Below, in pieces: positions 23,501 to 36,289 of a stretch of 64,000 nt of DNA. Source of the stretch: Ganoderma boninense (Eukaryota > Basidiomycota > Agaricomycetes > Polyporales > Polyporaceae); assembly GCA_002900995.3 (NCBI GenBank), contig CM035310.1, forward strand, positions 1,585,898 through 1,649,897. The letters run 5' to 3'. Each line of letters begins with the position of its first letter. The stretch's first letter is position 1. The position numbers and the translations under genes were made by a program. A model generated the notes under the pieces. That model did no database searches, had not been told where the DNA came from, and saw only the letters and a list, made by a program, of their open reading frames with translations.

Positions 23501-26500
23501 GACAGACGAGTCGTCGTCGAGCATGGCGAAGAGCTCTTCGACGAGCTTATCGCCGCCGAGCTTGGACATACTCAGCGCATCCCGTTGCACAAGCTGGTAT
23601 AATGCGTTGATGGACGCGAGCTTGAGCGGGCGGCGCGAAGATGCAAGATAGCCGCGGAACCGTGCGACTAGCTCCGGAACGTTGACATGATCGGGAGCGA
23701 ACATGAGGAAGTGTTGGATGCATTTGATAGCCTCGACGCAGATCCCGTCGTCTTCTTCGTCGATGAACTGATGGACAAGATCGAGGACGAGCGTCCGTGT
23801 ACGAGTGGACTCTTGAATATCGGGACCGAGAACGGTGATGACGGCATCAATATTCTGACAAACAACCTGGTACGCAGGCAGGTCGCCACTGATGTTTGCA
23901 TGGTTGAGCGATCCCCCGTCTGGTTCATGAGACTCCATCATGTTGACCTTGAAGAGTAACCCGAGGGTGCTAGATACGAACGGAGCGTATGCAAGGCTGG
24001 CAGCATCGATGACACGAGCAAGCGCACTGAGTGCCCAGAAGTGCACGACAGGATGGGGATCGTTGATCAGCGACATTAATACGTGGACGGTCGTTTTGAG
24101 GAGAGGCCCCGCAGCCAACCCCCCGACATGCGCGTGGATCGCACCGAATGCCAACGCACACCCGGCTCGTCCATGAGGATCACGGTTGCTGACTACTTGG
24201 TCCACCAGTGTCTTCACTTGGCTGGTCAGGAAGTTTGTCCCAGCAATGCTAGCGAGACGACCGACGGCCTCGCTGCTGGCTTTGCGGAGAACCGGGTCGG
24301 TGTCGACAACAACATCTTTCAGGAAGGTGGAGAGTGGTGAGGAGACCTGCGAGTTCCCGAGAACCTGGCGTGCACCGTTCGACGTTGTCTGTCGAAGCGT
24401 CAGGACAACCGCAAATGTAACGTTGACGAGAGCGGCCGCCTTGCGTCCCGTGTTCTTTTCAAGCTTCGCGGAGCCTACAGATCCGAGCAACTGTGTAACG
24501 ACACGAGTGGTTTGTGTGATGTCCTGGAGAGGGAGCAGTTGGGCAAACAGCTGAATCGCCGCGTCCACTGCGGCTGTAGCAGCCGGAGGTGGCTCGGGAG
24601 TCCGACGGCTAGTATCCGCTGCAAGTGCTTGGCATAAAAAGAGGGGATCGTGTTCCAGCCCAGTAATGATTGGTTTTTGGGTCTGTGAGCAGAATCAACA
24701 AGGGCGCTTGAAGGACTTCCATGAGACCCACCATCTCGTCGAAGGCCGTTTCAATGCCGTCCCTGTTCATCCAATCCTTGGGACTTTCGTCAACCTGGAG
24801 GCTGGTCAAGCCATATGCATAGCCATCCACGCTCTGCCAGATCGTTGTGAACGTCCCTGCAGACGAAGCGATCGCAGCCTGGACGGATGACCCAGCATAA
24901 CCATCCGGACTAGCGAAGAGAGTGATCACAGACTGCAGAAGAGAGCTCTGAACGGACTCTGTGACACCTCCGAAGCCGAGTAGCGAAAAGCACTGGAAGA
25001 TGCGAGACCTGAGGAGAGCTTCGCGTCCGTCAGTGCCAAGGCCCTTGCCATCTGCTGCGAGCTCCTCCTGATTCAGGGCAGCCCGGCTGGTCAAAAAGGT
25101 GTTGGCGAAAGCGAGGCCGTTACTGAGCAGGGAGGATATACGTCTTGTGACATCCGCGGACACGAGCGTTGGCGAGTTGTGTTTCAGAAAGCAATGGATG
25201 GCACCGACGGTGCTCTCGCGCACATGCAGCAAGAACGCCCACTCCGCAACACTCCTGTTCGCAGCGCCATCTTTCGTGGTCGGCTTCGGCAATGCGTTGC
25301 GCCAGAGGACGAGGAGCTGCGGAAGATGTGGACGAACAAAATTTGGGCCAAGGGTCATGAGGGACGCAATGCAAGTCCACGCAATCTCGATTTCGACCTG
25401 CGCTACCTTGACGTCGTGCTCCCCTGCGCGTTTGAGGATCTGGACAGCCATGTCGAACACCTTCGCGCTGATGTCGTACGATACATACAGTGGGCGATCC
25501 GGGAGGACGGCAAGAAGTGCCGCGAGACCGTAAGCATGTCCAAGGGCACGGAGGTGGATATCGGATGGAGCGGCTGGGGTAGTCAGGGAGGAGATGTCAC
25601 GCTGCAACTTCTCCACTACGCTGAGAAGCACTTTGGGAAGACGGAGAGGCGTCGAGTAACAGAAACAACGCAACGCCCATGCGGTATTTATGCGGACACT
25701 GTGGCTGGGGTGGGAGAGAAGGTTGAGGAGCGGATCCAGGAGGGCGTCCTACCATTGAGTTCAGTCTGGTGAGTGCAACCACAGGGGTCATGAACGTACC
25801 TGGACAGGGTTAGGTGCGTTTCCAAGCTGTTGGAGGAGCCCACTGACTTCCCTCAGAGCAATCAGAAGACACAGTGGAGTGGGCGCCGAAGAGCCTGGCA
25901 TCAATGCGGGCCAACGTTTGAGGTATGTGCTAGACAATTCTTGAATCGCAGCGATCTGCGCTTGTTCTCCGAGCAACCGCACACCAATTAGATCGCGGAG
26001 GATGATCTCTATCAGAGAGCGCACAAACATGACCTCGTAGCGATTGCCCGAGTTTCTTGGGTTGGAGACAATCTCGGTCATGAGGTGCGTGACTATCAAG
26101 GCATAGTTGCCCTCGACAAAGCTAGGTCCCAGTAGCGAAAGCAGCGCTGAGTAGAAGTCGAAGATCCCTACACGCGTCTTACGGGACGTTTGCGGTTTGT
26201 TGAAATGGGCCGACAATTGCTGAAGCATCTCTGTAGGCGTCATGATTGGTTTCGACTCCTCCGCAGCGACATGAATGCCAGGAGCCGGATCCTCGTCCTC
26301 GTCCTCCCTTGGTGTCTTCTTACCCTTCTTAGCGGTGTCGACGACGGGAACGACCTTCTCGACTTGTGTAGATGCGAGCATATGTGCAGCAAGTTTGGCA
26401 AGAGCACTGCGGGTCAATTGATCCGCGCCGTCAAGACTCTTCACGCAGATATTGAGAATGCTCTCCACATCGGCCACGGACCGCGTACCGTCTCCAGATG

Positions 26501-27443
26501 GGTACATGAGGATAAGGACCTATAGATAGCATGGTCAGGCTGTAAGAGTCGGTTGTCTGGTGCAAGAACGCACCTCGCATGCCGCTCTCTGGACTGGAAG
26601 TGCCTTGTCGCTGAGGGCGTACTTGCTGTATTTAATGATGTCCTTTGCTACGGAGTCTGTTACCGCTCGCTTTGCAGTGCTCAACGCCTTGGAGAGCGCA
26701 TATAGCGAGTATGCACGTAGAAGGATAGGCTGTAGCGGAATATTTTTGAGCTGTCTTCAGATGAACCTCAGTGGGTATGCTCACGTACACTTGAAGAGCG
26801 ATACAGCTTGACGGTTATTGTCGCGACTTCAGCCATGAGAGACATGACCTATGTAAGGTGAGAATAGGACGTTGTGGTGGAAAATACTAACTACGCACCT
26901 GGGACCCGAATGCACCCATGAGCTCCCCAATACAGTACATGGCGGCGCTAACTCCAGATCAGCCAAGAAACATATAGAACTGGACGAACATACGTCCTGC
27001 TGGAATCCTTTGCCGGAGGTTTAGTTTCTGCCAGAAGCTTGAGAAAGGCCTGGATCGTATCGAAGAGGGATTTGGTCTCTCCGCGCATATAGAGGGCCTT
27101 CAGACAGTCTGCGACGAGCCTGCGGACAGGTCTCCCGGGGATGGGAAAGGGCTCTGGAGCAGTAACAATCTTGATCATGTCCGTCTCAAGATCTGTCTGC
27201 ACCGTCTTGAGCTGCTCCTACACATAAAGTGAGCAGTCGGCCGCAGATGCAGTACCGCCGAAACGCACCGCGGTCGCTTTCATGACCAACTTCTCCGTCG
27301 AAGACAGCCATTGGAACAGGTATATTTCGCCATTGTCCCCTGAAAATTGGGACTAGAGAACAAGGTTAGAATCCGAAAGATCAGTTGACCTAATGAACCC
27401 GCACCTCATCTAGCAACTCTATGGCGAAGTCACTCGCCGCCAT
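20588..27443 (-). CDS. HEATR5/Laa1 family HEAT-repeat protein
   Basis: Giant HEAT-repeat protein spanning 6.9 kb (roughly 2,000 residues). The N-terminus MAASDFAIELLDE and the block with IPGRPVRRLVADCLKALY, YCIGELMGAFG and LPVQRAACEVL, followed by GIFDFYSALLSLLG, HGRAGCALAFGAIHAHVGG and DPHPVVHFWALSALARVID, is the HEATR5/Laa1 signature. In yeast, Laa1 binds the clathrin adaptor AP-1 and supports TGN-endosome traffic. Many 50-65 bp introns are present; the first three exons join at LLDE/SQFSGDN and at KATA/EQLKTVQ. At 24674-24678 a run of five A (sense strand) breaks the frame inside LLTDPKPIITGLEHD; four A would keep it, so the base looks like an insertion. A Lys/Glu-rich loop near 26260-26350 interrupts the HEAT array. 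The C-terminus ends at the TAG at 20588. Confidence 0.88.
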
Positions 27444-27831
27444 GGCGTCCTGCGATCCTCCGTAATGTCAAACAGATGAGAATCGCTAATTGTCTTGTCT
27501 GCCGTGGATAGAGCCAATATCTTCGTAGTGATTGAAGAACTTGAGAGCTTGAGAAGAATATAGAAGCGAAGGGTATAAGCAGTCCAGTATATGCAGGCGA
27601 GGGTCAAGACGTCAACTTCAAGATGCCGGTCGCTGTCGCTGTCGACCCGCAAAGCAGAGAAAGCGCGCAGACCGATCGGAGATCTACCACGCGGCTTGAT
27701 GAGCGCTTGGTTTCTTCCGCCACCAATGCAACGCCTCTTGTCCCTCCTCTTCCAAGACATCTACTACTTAGCTCTCCAGATACACATCCTTGCGCCTATA
27801 TTATAAAGGCTCCGATCATCTTCAATGAGCT
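27444..27831. promoter_or_regulatory. Divergent promoter, HEATR5 / unknown protein
   Basis: 388 bp between divergent start codons. It should contain both promoters and leaders. Frames crossing it in several phases look non-coding, and no factor site is convincing. Confidence 0.45.
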
Positions 27832-29210
27832 ATGGTAGGACAACAGCAGCCAGCGGCCGGAACCGCTCGTGATGTAAGGTAACCGTCATCATGTGTCCCA
27901 GTCGTTCGAGACTAAGTGCCACTGTAATTGTCGCTCAGAAGGCTCCCCCTGCAAAGAAACGCAAGTTAATACATGCTCCTGAAGGTTTTGAGACCATCAA
28001 ACCGCGCAGTGCGAAAGTACCGGCTCGCAAGTTCGCGTCGGCCTTCAGCGATCCCAAGCGGTCGAAGATGACACCGAAGGATTCTGCCCTCCGGCTTCAA
28101 GGACCTTCCAAACCAGTGACGCTTCAGTCCTCCATAGCAGGACCTTCAAAGGGACATTCTTTGCACGCTTTGCGTCCACCGACTCTTCTGCCGGACTCAC
28201 TACAAGCCGGGCCCTCGAACACCCCTCCGGTCCGTCATCCCCCTGGAAAGCTACTCCCGGTGAGACCGATGAAGCCTCCATCATTTCCTTCAACATCTTC
28301 CTCTGCATCAAAGTTCACTTTGAAGAGCCACATTCCTGTTCTTTTACCAAAGAACTTATCGGGCGCGAAGCCCTTGCTTAAAGCAAGCATACAAGAGTAC
28401 CGACCGCCGCCCCCGCCAGCAGCCCCTCCCAGAACGGGGCGCAGCATTAGCGCAATCCAACCCCCGCCGCCTCCGCTGCCCAGGAAGGGCCCGCCTCTGC
28501 CCGATGCCAGTAAGCTCAAGACCATCACGACGACGCGCGTGGCTCTCGCCACAGATCCGCGAACAGAAAGCGGAACAAGCGAGATCCTGGCGCTCCAGCT
28601 CGGACAGGCCGTGTCATCATACGTCCCTCCGGCTCAGCGAGAACTCAACCGCGGGCTGGGACAAAGTCCGGAGAAAGCATCGAAGGCCAAGTCGGCGAAG
28701 TACATCAAGTATGTGTGCACAGCGACATCGTTGGTGGTGATCTTACTGACCAAGTTCAGGGGTGGGCTGGCGGATCGCGCCCAGCGTCTTTTCGCGCAGC
28801 AGAATACCAGACTCGCTCTCTGGTACAAGGATATGGAACTGCAAGTCCAACGCCCAGCAGCCCACACCCCCGTCGCGCCGGATCTGTGTTTGCGCATTTT
28901 TGAGGTCGCACACGTGACGTCCATCGCCAGCCTGCAGCGTTCCCAAAATGTCCCTCGACTGTCTATCGTCAAATGTGCGAAGATCGTGGGGGGCAGGACA
29001 ACTGGCGACCTGACTGTTCTTCTGGATTTTGGTGTTCCTGCGTCTGCTTCCGCAAAGGCGCATACATTGGACAAAGTCAAGGAGGGTAGAGACCTGCAGA
29101 TCTGGGCACCCTGGAATAGCTCGGATTCGGGCGCGGAGGATTTGAGACGGTTTGGAGCACTGCCCAGGGATGATACGACACTGTTCTGTGCCCGCTTTCG
29201 GATTGTATAA
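27832..29210 (+). CDS. Uncharacterised Pro-rich protein with conserved-looking C-terminal domain
   Basis: Exons 27832-27873, 27939-28708 and 28760-29210 total 1,263 nt, or 420 residues, closing in frame. The N-terminus is basic, with a possible nuclear localisation signal (PPAKKRKLIHAPEG). Residues about 50-260 are disordered, with Pro runs (EYRPPPPPAAPP, QPPPPPLPRKGPPLP) that could bind SH3, WW or profilin-type partners. From about residue 290 the composition becomes that of a folded domain (LADRAQRLFAQQNTRLALWY, LCLRIFEVAHVTS, LTVLLDFGVP, GRDLQIWAPWN, ending LFCARFRIV). The beta-rich pattern of that last part vaguely suggests an OB-like fold, but I recognise no family. The alternative ATG at 27825 is in another frame and was not used. 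Confidence 0.7.
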
Positions 29211-30992
29211 CATCCAGGTCTACCGTTGGCACGGATTGTGTCGCACATTCAGAAGGCGAACGTCGGACATGTATATTGGAAGAAATAGCGCCACCACTGG
29301 TCTGCACAGTGGAATGGGTTTTGCGTACGGGGACGGAGAGTTCCCAAAGCCAATGTCGGTTCGTACAGCCATTTTCTGTCTGTCATTCGCGAGTAAGTAA
29401 CTATTCTACCCATCAGTGATCTCACTGGGTAAGTCGAGGACCTGGAAGCCACCCGTGCATGTTCGGGCGAAGAAGCTAGGCAGACTCTTGGTAAGCAACG
29501 CCGCGACCAATCCGCATCCTTTGCAGGAGCGAACGGTGCAGAGCGCAGAGTTGAGGTCTTTTCCTTACGCTCTGGGGCTCAATCACTAGCCCATAAGGTA
29601 CCGGTCTGAATCATGTTACTGGATCTCTCTGGAGAAGTACTTCCAGTCGCATGATTCGTAGCTTGCTAAGCTTGAACAGTCTCATCGAGTGGTCTAGACA
29701 CTGCGAAGGCTGTCAAAACCTGGACAGTTATCATGGATCTGCATTGATACATCTGTGTCCAGCCAGTACTAGTGTAGCAATCTGTACTTACACCACAACG
29801 TATCCCACGTCCACGTAGAGGGATGATATCACTGTGATGGCACATCAACGAAGCGCGATCGTCGGAAGTGCTTCTTACGGGAATCCTAGGGGGTTCAACG
29901 TAGGTCAAGTTAAAAGATATCAGATGAGGTATACGTACTTCATTATGGACACTGCGATGGTACCAAGGCTGTTGTGGCCGAGACATCTTGAAGGGATACG
30001 AAGTTGTTGGCGTGCGAAGGCTCCGCATGCAGAACCCGGAAGACAGACGAATCACAGCAGACGTGGGACGCCGGTATCTGCGACCAGTTGGGAATAATCC
30101 TGGACTTCTTGGAGTCGAAGGCTGGGTACTTTCTCACCGAATTTGGGACTCGGCGTAGGAGGCCTGGAGGAAGGCTCGCATGACGTATCCCTATTAGGCA
30201 CTTGGCTCGGCTGACCCCACGGCTCGACGGAGGGGTGGATGGTAAGCCGCAACTAGGCCGAAGGGCGACGACCCTGCCGGGGCCTGCAACCATTGTGGTA
30301 CCCACAAATACGGGGCGGCGCGTCGCCCATGACGGTCAGCGTCCTTCGGTGCTGCCTCAGTCTGATGCACGAGGGTATCGCCCTGAGCTTGATCGCGAGG
30401 GCGTCGATGTGGCCGCTGACTGCATGATTTGACGGACGGCTTCGGATCAATCTGTGACTGAACTCTCAGCACTGTGGTAGATTCCCCATTGTGGGCCCAA
30501 ACGGGGGCGGTATGATGCACATACCGACGGATTGGTAAGGGGAGAGATCTCCGAGCCTATTTCGAGGATATCTTTGGCTGCGCTGTGCCCCGAGCTCTCC
30601 CACCGCGGACGGGGCTGCAGCATGTTATCGGGCAGTGGGCGAGGGCGGGCGGGATGAAGAGACAATAAGAGGGCTTGATTGCAGGGGCTGGTGGGGGATG
30701 GAAAAGGTGGAGTGGGCTGAAGGGAGGAAGCGAACGGGGCGGGATGACGAGGCGCCGAGGCGAGCCGAAGTGGATGGAGAGACATGAGGTCTGTTCCATA
30801 ACAGGCTCAACAACACCTGAGCGCAGGACAAGGCCCGTCTCTCACCTCTGCCATCCTCCCCTCCCGCCCTCCTCCCGCAGGCCCCCAACGACCGCCCAAC
30901 CAACCCACACCCACCGGCACATCGTTCACGGCTCCTCGTCTCCACAGTCTGCTGGTCGGATCGTCCGCTGCACCTACGCAGTGTCCTCACCT
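29211..30992. other. Long intergenic stretch (1.8 kb) without supported gene
   Basis: Largest gene-free stretch in the window, between two plus-strand genes. The largest frames (29666-30055 minus, 30194-30520 minus, 30202-30432 plus) overlap one another and lack splice logic or recognisable motifs. The last 300 bp, GC-rich with CT-rich patches, probably hold the promoter and leader of the Cid1-like gene. No tRNA, inverted terminal repeat or transposase remnant was recognised. Confidence 0.5.
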
Positions 30993-33900
30993 ATGGCAAC
31001 GACCTTCGCCCCATCCTCGCTTACCTCCACCCAGTCCACCTCTCGCCAGCACTTCCTCACTCCCCACTCGCCCCCACAGCAACAACGGAGACTTGTTTCC
31101 CGTCAACGCTTCGTCCAGGACTTCTCACAATGCCTCTTCGAGTTCGTCGTCCAGCTGCTCCCAACCACAGAGGAGATGGCCGTCAAGGAGGACGTTCGCA
31201 AGCTCCTCGAACGCCTCATCCGTACAATTGAGCCCGATAGCAGGCTCCTCTCCTTCGGCAGCTCAGCCAATGGCTTCAGCCTCAAGAACTCTGGTGCGTC
31301 CGCTCTCCGCTCCCTCGGACTCAACGCGGAGCTACCGCTGATCGACCTGTAAAGACATGGATCTATGCTGTCTCATTGACTCCGGGGAGCGTCTCAACGC
31401 GGCTGATCTCGTCACCATGGTTGGGGATCTTCTCGAACGAGGTGTGTGCTTTCCTCAACCAGGACGATCGCCATGCCCATCAATTACACCTGCAGAGACG
31501 AAATTTCATGTCAAGCCGCTCCCCCACGCGCGAATACCGATCGTTAAGCTCAACCTCGATCCCTCATCTGCCCTGCCTTTTGGCATTGCCTGCGACATTG
31601 GATTCGAGAACAGGCTCGCGTTGGAGAACACACGATTATTGATGTGCTATGCATCGGTCGACCCTGCCCGAGTGCGGACCATGGTTTTGTTCTGTAAGTT
31701 AACCCGCAGTTAGACTTTGATCCACGCTACATGCTCATGTACGCGTCTTTCGTCCCTCAGTGAAAGTCTGGAGTAAGCGACGGTGAGTGCTTGCTCCTTC
31801 ATGGCGTATAGACCGACGACTAAGATGGTTTGTAGAAAAATCAACTCGCCATATAAGGGCACTCTGTCCTCCTATGGCTATGTGCTCCTTGTAATCTACT
31901 TCCTTGTGCATGTCAAGAATCCGCCAGTACTCCCTAACTTACAGCAGATGCCGCCTCTGCGGCCTATATCAGAAGTCAGTTCTTTTCGCACTACTTCTGT
32001 ATCTCAAGCTGAATCAACGCTGGATTCTTTGCAGGAAGAGTCTCATCTAAATGGATATAACATCTGGTGAATGACGCCGTTTCTTGATGCACAGTTTTAA
32101 TCCTGACTGTATGCAGGTTCTTTGATGACATAGAACTCCTCCGCCAGCGATGGAAGTCGTCAAATACCGATACGGTAGCGGAGCTGTGAGTCACTTTCTG
32201 AGAAGTCGAGCCAAAACTAAATGGTCTGCCTAGGTTGATCGATTTCTTCAAGTTCTATTCTCGTGATTTTGCATATAATACCGGAGTAGCCTCCATTAGG
32301 ACCGGTCTCCTCAAGAAGGAAGAGAAGGGATGGCAGACTGAGGTGCGTCCCACGTCCTGCCGATCTCGCATTCGCTAGTTGCTTACCGGCAACTAGCAAT
32401 CCGACTTCGGCACCTCGCGGGAACGGAATCGCTTATGTATAGAAGTATGTTCACATCGTTCCTGCTCAACGTTGGCTTACTAAATTCCTCCAGGATCCGT
32501 TTGAGACCAATTTCAATGTTGCACGATGCGTGACGAAGGACGGTCTTTACACCGTGAGTGATGAATCCAGTTAAGCGTTATTCTCGGTCTCATCAGGGTA
32601 CCAAGATTCGGGGAGAATTCATGCGCGCGTCGCGGATTCTGCAGATGCGGCCTGACCGCGCGATTCTCGCTCTTGCGCAGCTGTGCGAAGAGCGCAAGGA
32701 CGAGACGCTCGGTCCTCCTCCACCTCAGGCTCGGTCCTCATTTGCGCCACCTCGTCTCAACTCCTTACCTCCTCAAACCCCATATACTGTGGGTAGCAAC
32801 CCCATGCATTCCAACGGTGTATCTGTCCCTGTCCCTGAAGACGTCACATCTCGGAAGCTCTCACAAACATCGTCGCCGGTCTCGCCCGTTGCTTCCTCCC
32901 CAACTCACTCCCCTGGTGGTCGATTTGCAAGCGCGAAGGACCTTCCTCTCCGCCTCCCAGCGGACAAACTGGACCACATGGCCCCAATCCGGAGCAAATG
33001 GACTAGTCCACCGCCCCCAGAAGCACCGGAGGAAGATCGTTCCGCGTTCGATGACCGTCTCGACCAGGGTCTGGCTCTTGCAACGGCTTCTGCGCGGCCA
33101 CACTTACGCGACCATTCCTATGCGTCGTCAAACAATAGTGAGACTCACACAGATGACGAGCGGCAATCGATCGCCGAATCAGACGACTTAAACTCAGTGA
33201 GGTCATTCACTGAGGAGGGCGCGATGCACTACAGCCGAGGGTATCGCGAGCGCGAGAGGCAACTCGCCAGCTTGCAGGCACAACAGCAAGCCCTTCAACA
33301 GCGACTACAGCAACAGTACGGCATCGACCCTTCGCTGTCTGGGATGACCAGTGTCTTGCCCTTGAACTCGCGCATGGAAGGCGGCGTTGACGTGAAGATG
33401 ATCTCCAGGCTTCGAGGTCGTCCGGCAGCTCGGGTAGGCCAGCCACCGGCGAGCCCGAGCCAAGCAAGCTCGGGGGGACATGCGACGCCTGGTGACAGAA
33501 CTGAGGGCTTCACCCCGCCGCCCCGCATGGATACGCCGCGAAGGTCCATGTCATTCCCGGTGCGGAACCCTAACCGCTTCTCGTTACCCACGATCCCTCT
33601 GGTTATCCCGAACCATCTAGCGGCATACCAGGCACATCTGTCGCCTACCATCGGGCATACTGCACCACGTTACATCCTGCAAGCCGCTGCTGAGGCACAA
33701 GCACAAGTGAACGTGTTTTACGAGGCCACGCCTGCACGCGAACGCAATCCTCATCGTACGGTGACCGGGCACAGTCCGCAGATGCAGTTTGGGTCGCCAC
33801 AGATGCTGTATGACCATCTCCACGCCTATGCCGGAGTCTCCAGTGGAAGCCAAAGTCGGAGCGAGAGCAAGAGCAGGAGTCCAAGTAGGTCACGCCCAAA

Positions 33901-35100
33901 CCCTCAGCGTGACTCGCCTGTTATGGTTCGTCGCGAAACCTCAATGCATGAGGTCGAAGAGCCCGTCGCGGGCCCTTCGCGGCTACCCGTGGATGTAGCT
34001 GCCCCTCCGTCGCCGCAGATGGAGCAGACGCGGAGCGAGCGAATATACTCGCATCATCACACGCACTCAAATGCCACGGTCACTGCGCCGACACCGCCTG
34101 CGAACGTGCACACCTTCCCCTCTGCAGTTTCTGCGACCGTGCCAGTGTCTTTGCCCTTGTCAATGGGCAGTACACTTGGTCCACGTCATTCGCATTCAAG
34201 GTCGCGCTCGCCGCCTTATCTCCCGACTCAGCGGAATCCATACCCTTATCAAACGACGTATCCCAGCCCCCGGATGGGCGCCACTAACTTACCACCACGG
34301 CTGCGTGCCGACCGTGAGCGCAACCTCGGCGGGCAAGCCAACCACACCGGGCTCTCTCCTCTTCTCAGCCAGCCAGCACTCCTGACACGTGCACGCTGTC
34401 CACACCCTTGGATATGGGGCACCTTCGAACTGAGTCACAAGTACACGCTTCGGTGTCGCTGCGCTCGACCTCTCCGTTCGCCTCCCATTCGTCAGGGAGT
34501 GGGTCGCCATCCATGTCGTGCACGAGCTCGCAGTACGCCCCGTCATCGTCCCCACTCTCGACGTCGCCGCCGTCCCCCGCGCAAAGCGATCTGAAGGGCC
34601 GTCAAGGAGGCGAGGGAGTGGACGTCGTGAGCCCCTTGAGATCACCGATACCGCTCCTGGACGAGCCGGCGCCGTTGGGCGTGGCAATACCCGTGCCAGA
34701 GGACCATGCTATCGATGTGTTTGGGAAGGAGAAGGGGCCGGCAACGCCCGTGCCTATCCGTACCACTCCTTCCCCTGCACCCGCGCTCGCGCCCGTTGGT
34801 CTCGCTCCTGCGCCGGAGCTCCCAGTCGAGGGGGCTAAGCCAATGGAGGCAGTGGCGTCCGTCGAAGCGAAACACCACGTCAGCGAATCTTTCGGGGTGG
34901 CTCACACCGAGACGGACAGCCTTCCTGAAGACGTTGCCGGAGAGGTCAAGGAGTCGGCCTCTGTTTCACCGCCCCAGGTTCTCATCACAGAGAACAGTCC
35001 CACCGTCGAACATGCATCAGACACGGCCATCGAGACGCCAGGCGAAGCAGTTAGCTCGACTATGGCTGAGCAAACTCAAGCCTCATCTGCTGGCTCGTGA
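30993..35100 (+). CDS. Cid1/Trf-type non-canonical poly(A) polymerase or TUTase
   Basis: Adds nucleotides to RNA 3' ends. The nucleotidyltransferase core shows FGSSANGFSLKNS, then DMDLC (the D-x-D pair, joined across a 64-bp intron) and a candidate third Asp in ACDIGFEN. The central domain follows with NSPYKGTLSSYGYVLLVIYF and the PAP-associated part with LLIDFFKFYSRDF and DPFETNFNVAR. After about residue 390 comes a very long Ser/Pro-rich disordered tail (to 35100) with an Arg/Ser segment. The tail's frame changes across a 59-bp intron at 34314-34372 (GTGAGC to CAGCCAG), which restores frame exactly. The core matches fungal Cid1-like enzymes, which work in mRNA uridylation or adenylation and decay; which nucleotide it uses cannot be read from sequence by eye. 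Confidence 0.87.
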
Positions 35101-36289
35101 CTATTTGCGATGATGATATCCTTCCTCCATGCTTGGTTCACATCTCAGATATACCGGAACCTCAGCTGAATAGACAATACCGCGACCGAGCATTTCATGT
35201 GTCAACGGAACTCGCAACTACCCATCGTCCGTATTTTCACTGGAACTTTCGCAATGGCCCACAGCCTGAACACTCGCGCACTTTCAGCGCCACATTGGAA
35301 TTTTGCATATGCAACACGCACTCGGCAAATCTGTTTCCATCCCTGTTCTCTTCCTCTCTCTCATGTCCCAACAACAAATCAAGGCCAATAGTTTTCCGCC
35401 TTTGATACATTATCTCATCTGGATCGCATACTCGCAATTGCTTGCACCATCCGCATAATCCCACCATTCGTCACAAGCAGCCATCAATCACCGTCAGCAC
35501 CTACCTAGCATCCATCACATCGTTTCCGTTGATTCATTCAGTATTCCAAAGTCTAACGTCCCGCCTCAATTCGGTTCCAATCCCCTTGTACGTCGAATTG
35601 CTATTCGCTGCTGCTGTTTACTGCCGCTCGCATTCGTACATACCACCATCCACACAGCGCATACCCTATACTCCGTCGCTTCGTAATTCCCCCACCTTCC
35701 TCATGCATCCTTGCATGGGACTACCCTTACCCCTGGAATCTGCCCCTTAGGCCCCCTTCCCTGTGAGCCTGAGGCTAACGTACTTTCTGTCGGATGCCTT
35801 CGTTCTGGACTTGGCATGCTACCCCCCTATGCTTCCTTGCTTCCAGATTGACCCCTCCTAGCGGGCGGGCACGCTCAGACAGAAAGCAGAGTACCATTAG
35901 CCTTCCTGGGCTGCCTGCCTCGCTTCGCCTCGCACCTCCCCCGTCTCCCTCTTTGCGCGCACGGTACCGTTGTGCGTCGGTCTCGCTCATTGGATCATGG
36001 TCGTTTACCGTCCAAGTCTTGCATACCGTGTATCAGTGTAGTATACTTATTGCGTATGCACGAAGCTATGCTCGACCGCTCGTTTGCTCGTGCGAGATTC
36101 CCGACGTGCCCAGTTAACCGGCAGCATGATCAAGGTCTGTGAATTCAAGTACTCAAGAAAGCGGCGGGTCGCCCTCAGGCATAGGCTGACATGCACGGAT
36201 ACATATTAGATGGAAGACAAATCGAGACTTTGGGTTCCAATCATCATTGCACAAACAATTAGTCTAATGTACACCAGTAACATAGGAAT
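35101..36289. other. Convergent 3' region, Cid1-like / TFIIE-beta
   Basis: About 1.2 kb between two convergent stops. It is pyrimidine-rich on the plus strand with several poly-T and CT tracts, as expected for long 3' untranslated regions. No frame has coding character and no RNA gene is recognised. Confidence 0.5.

Noticed and set aside
34300..34400. Apparent frameshift in the tail of the Cid1-like gene
   Set aside because: A canonical 59-bp intron at 34314-34372 joins the two frames.
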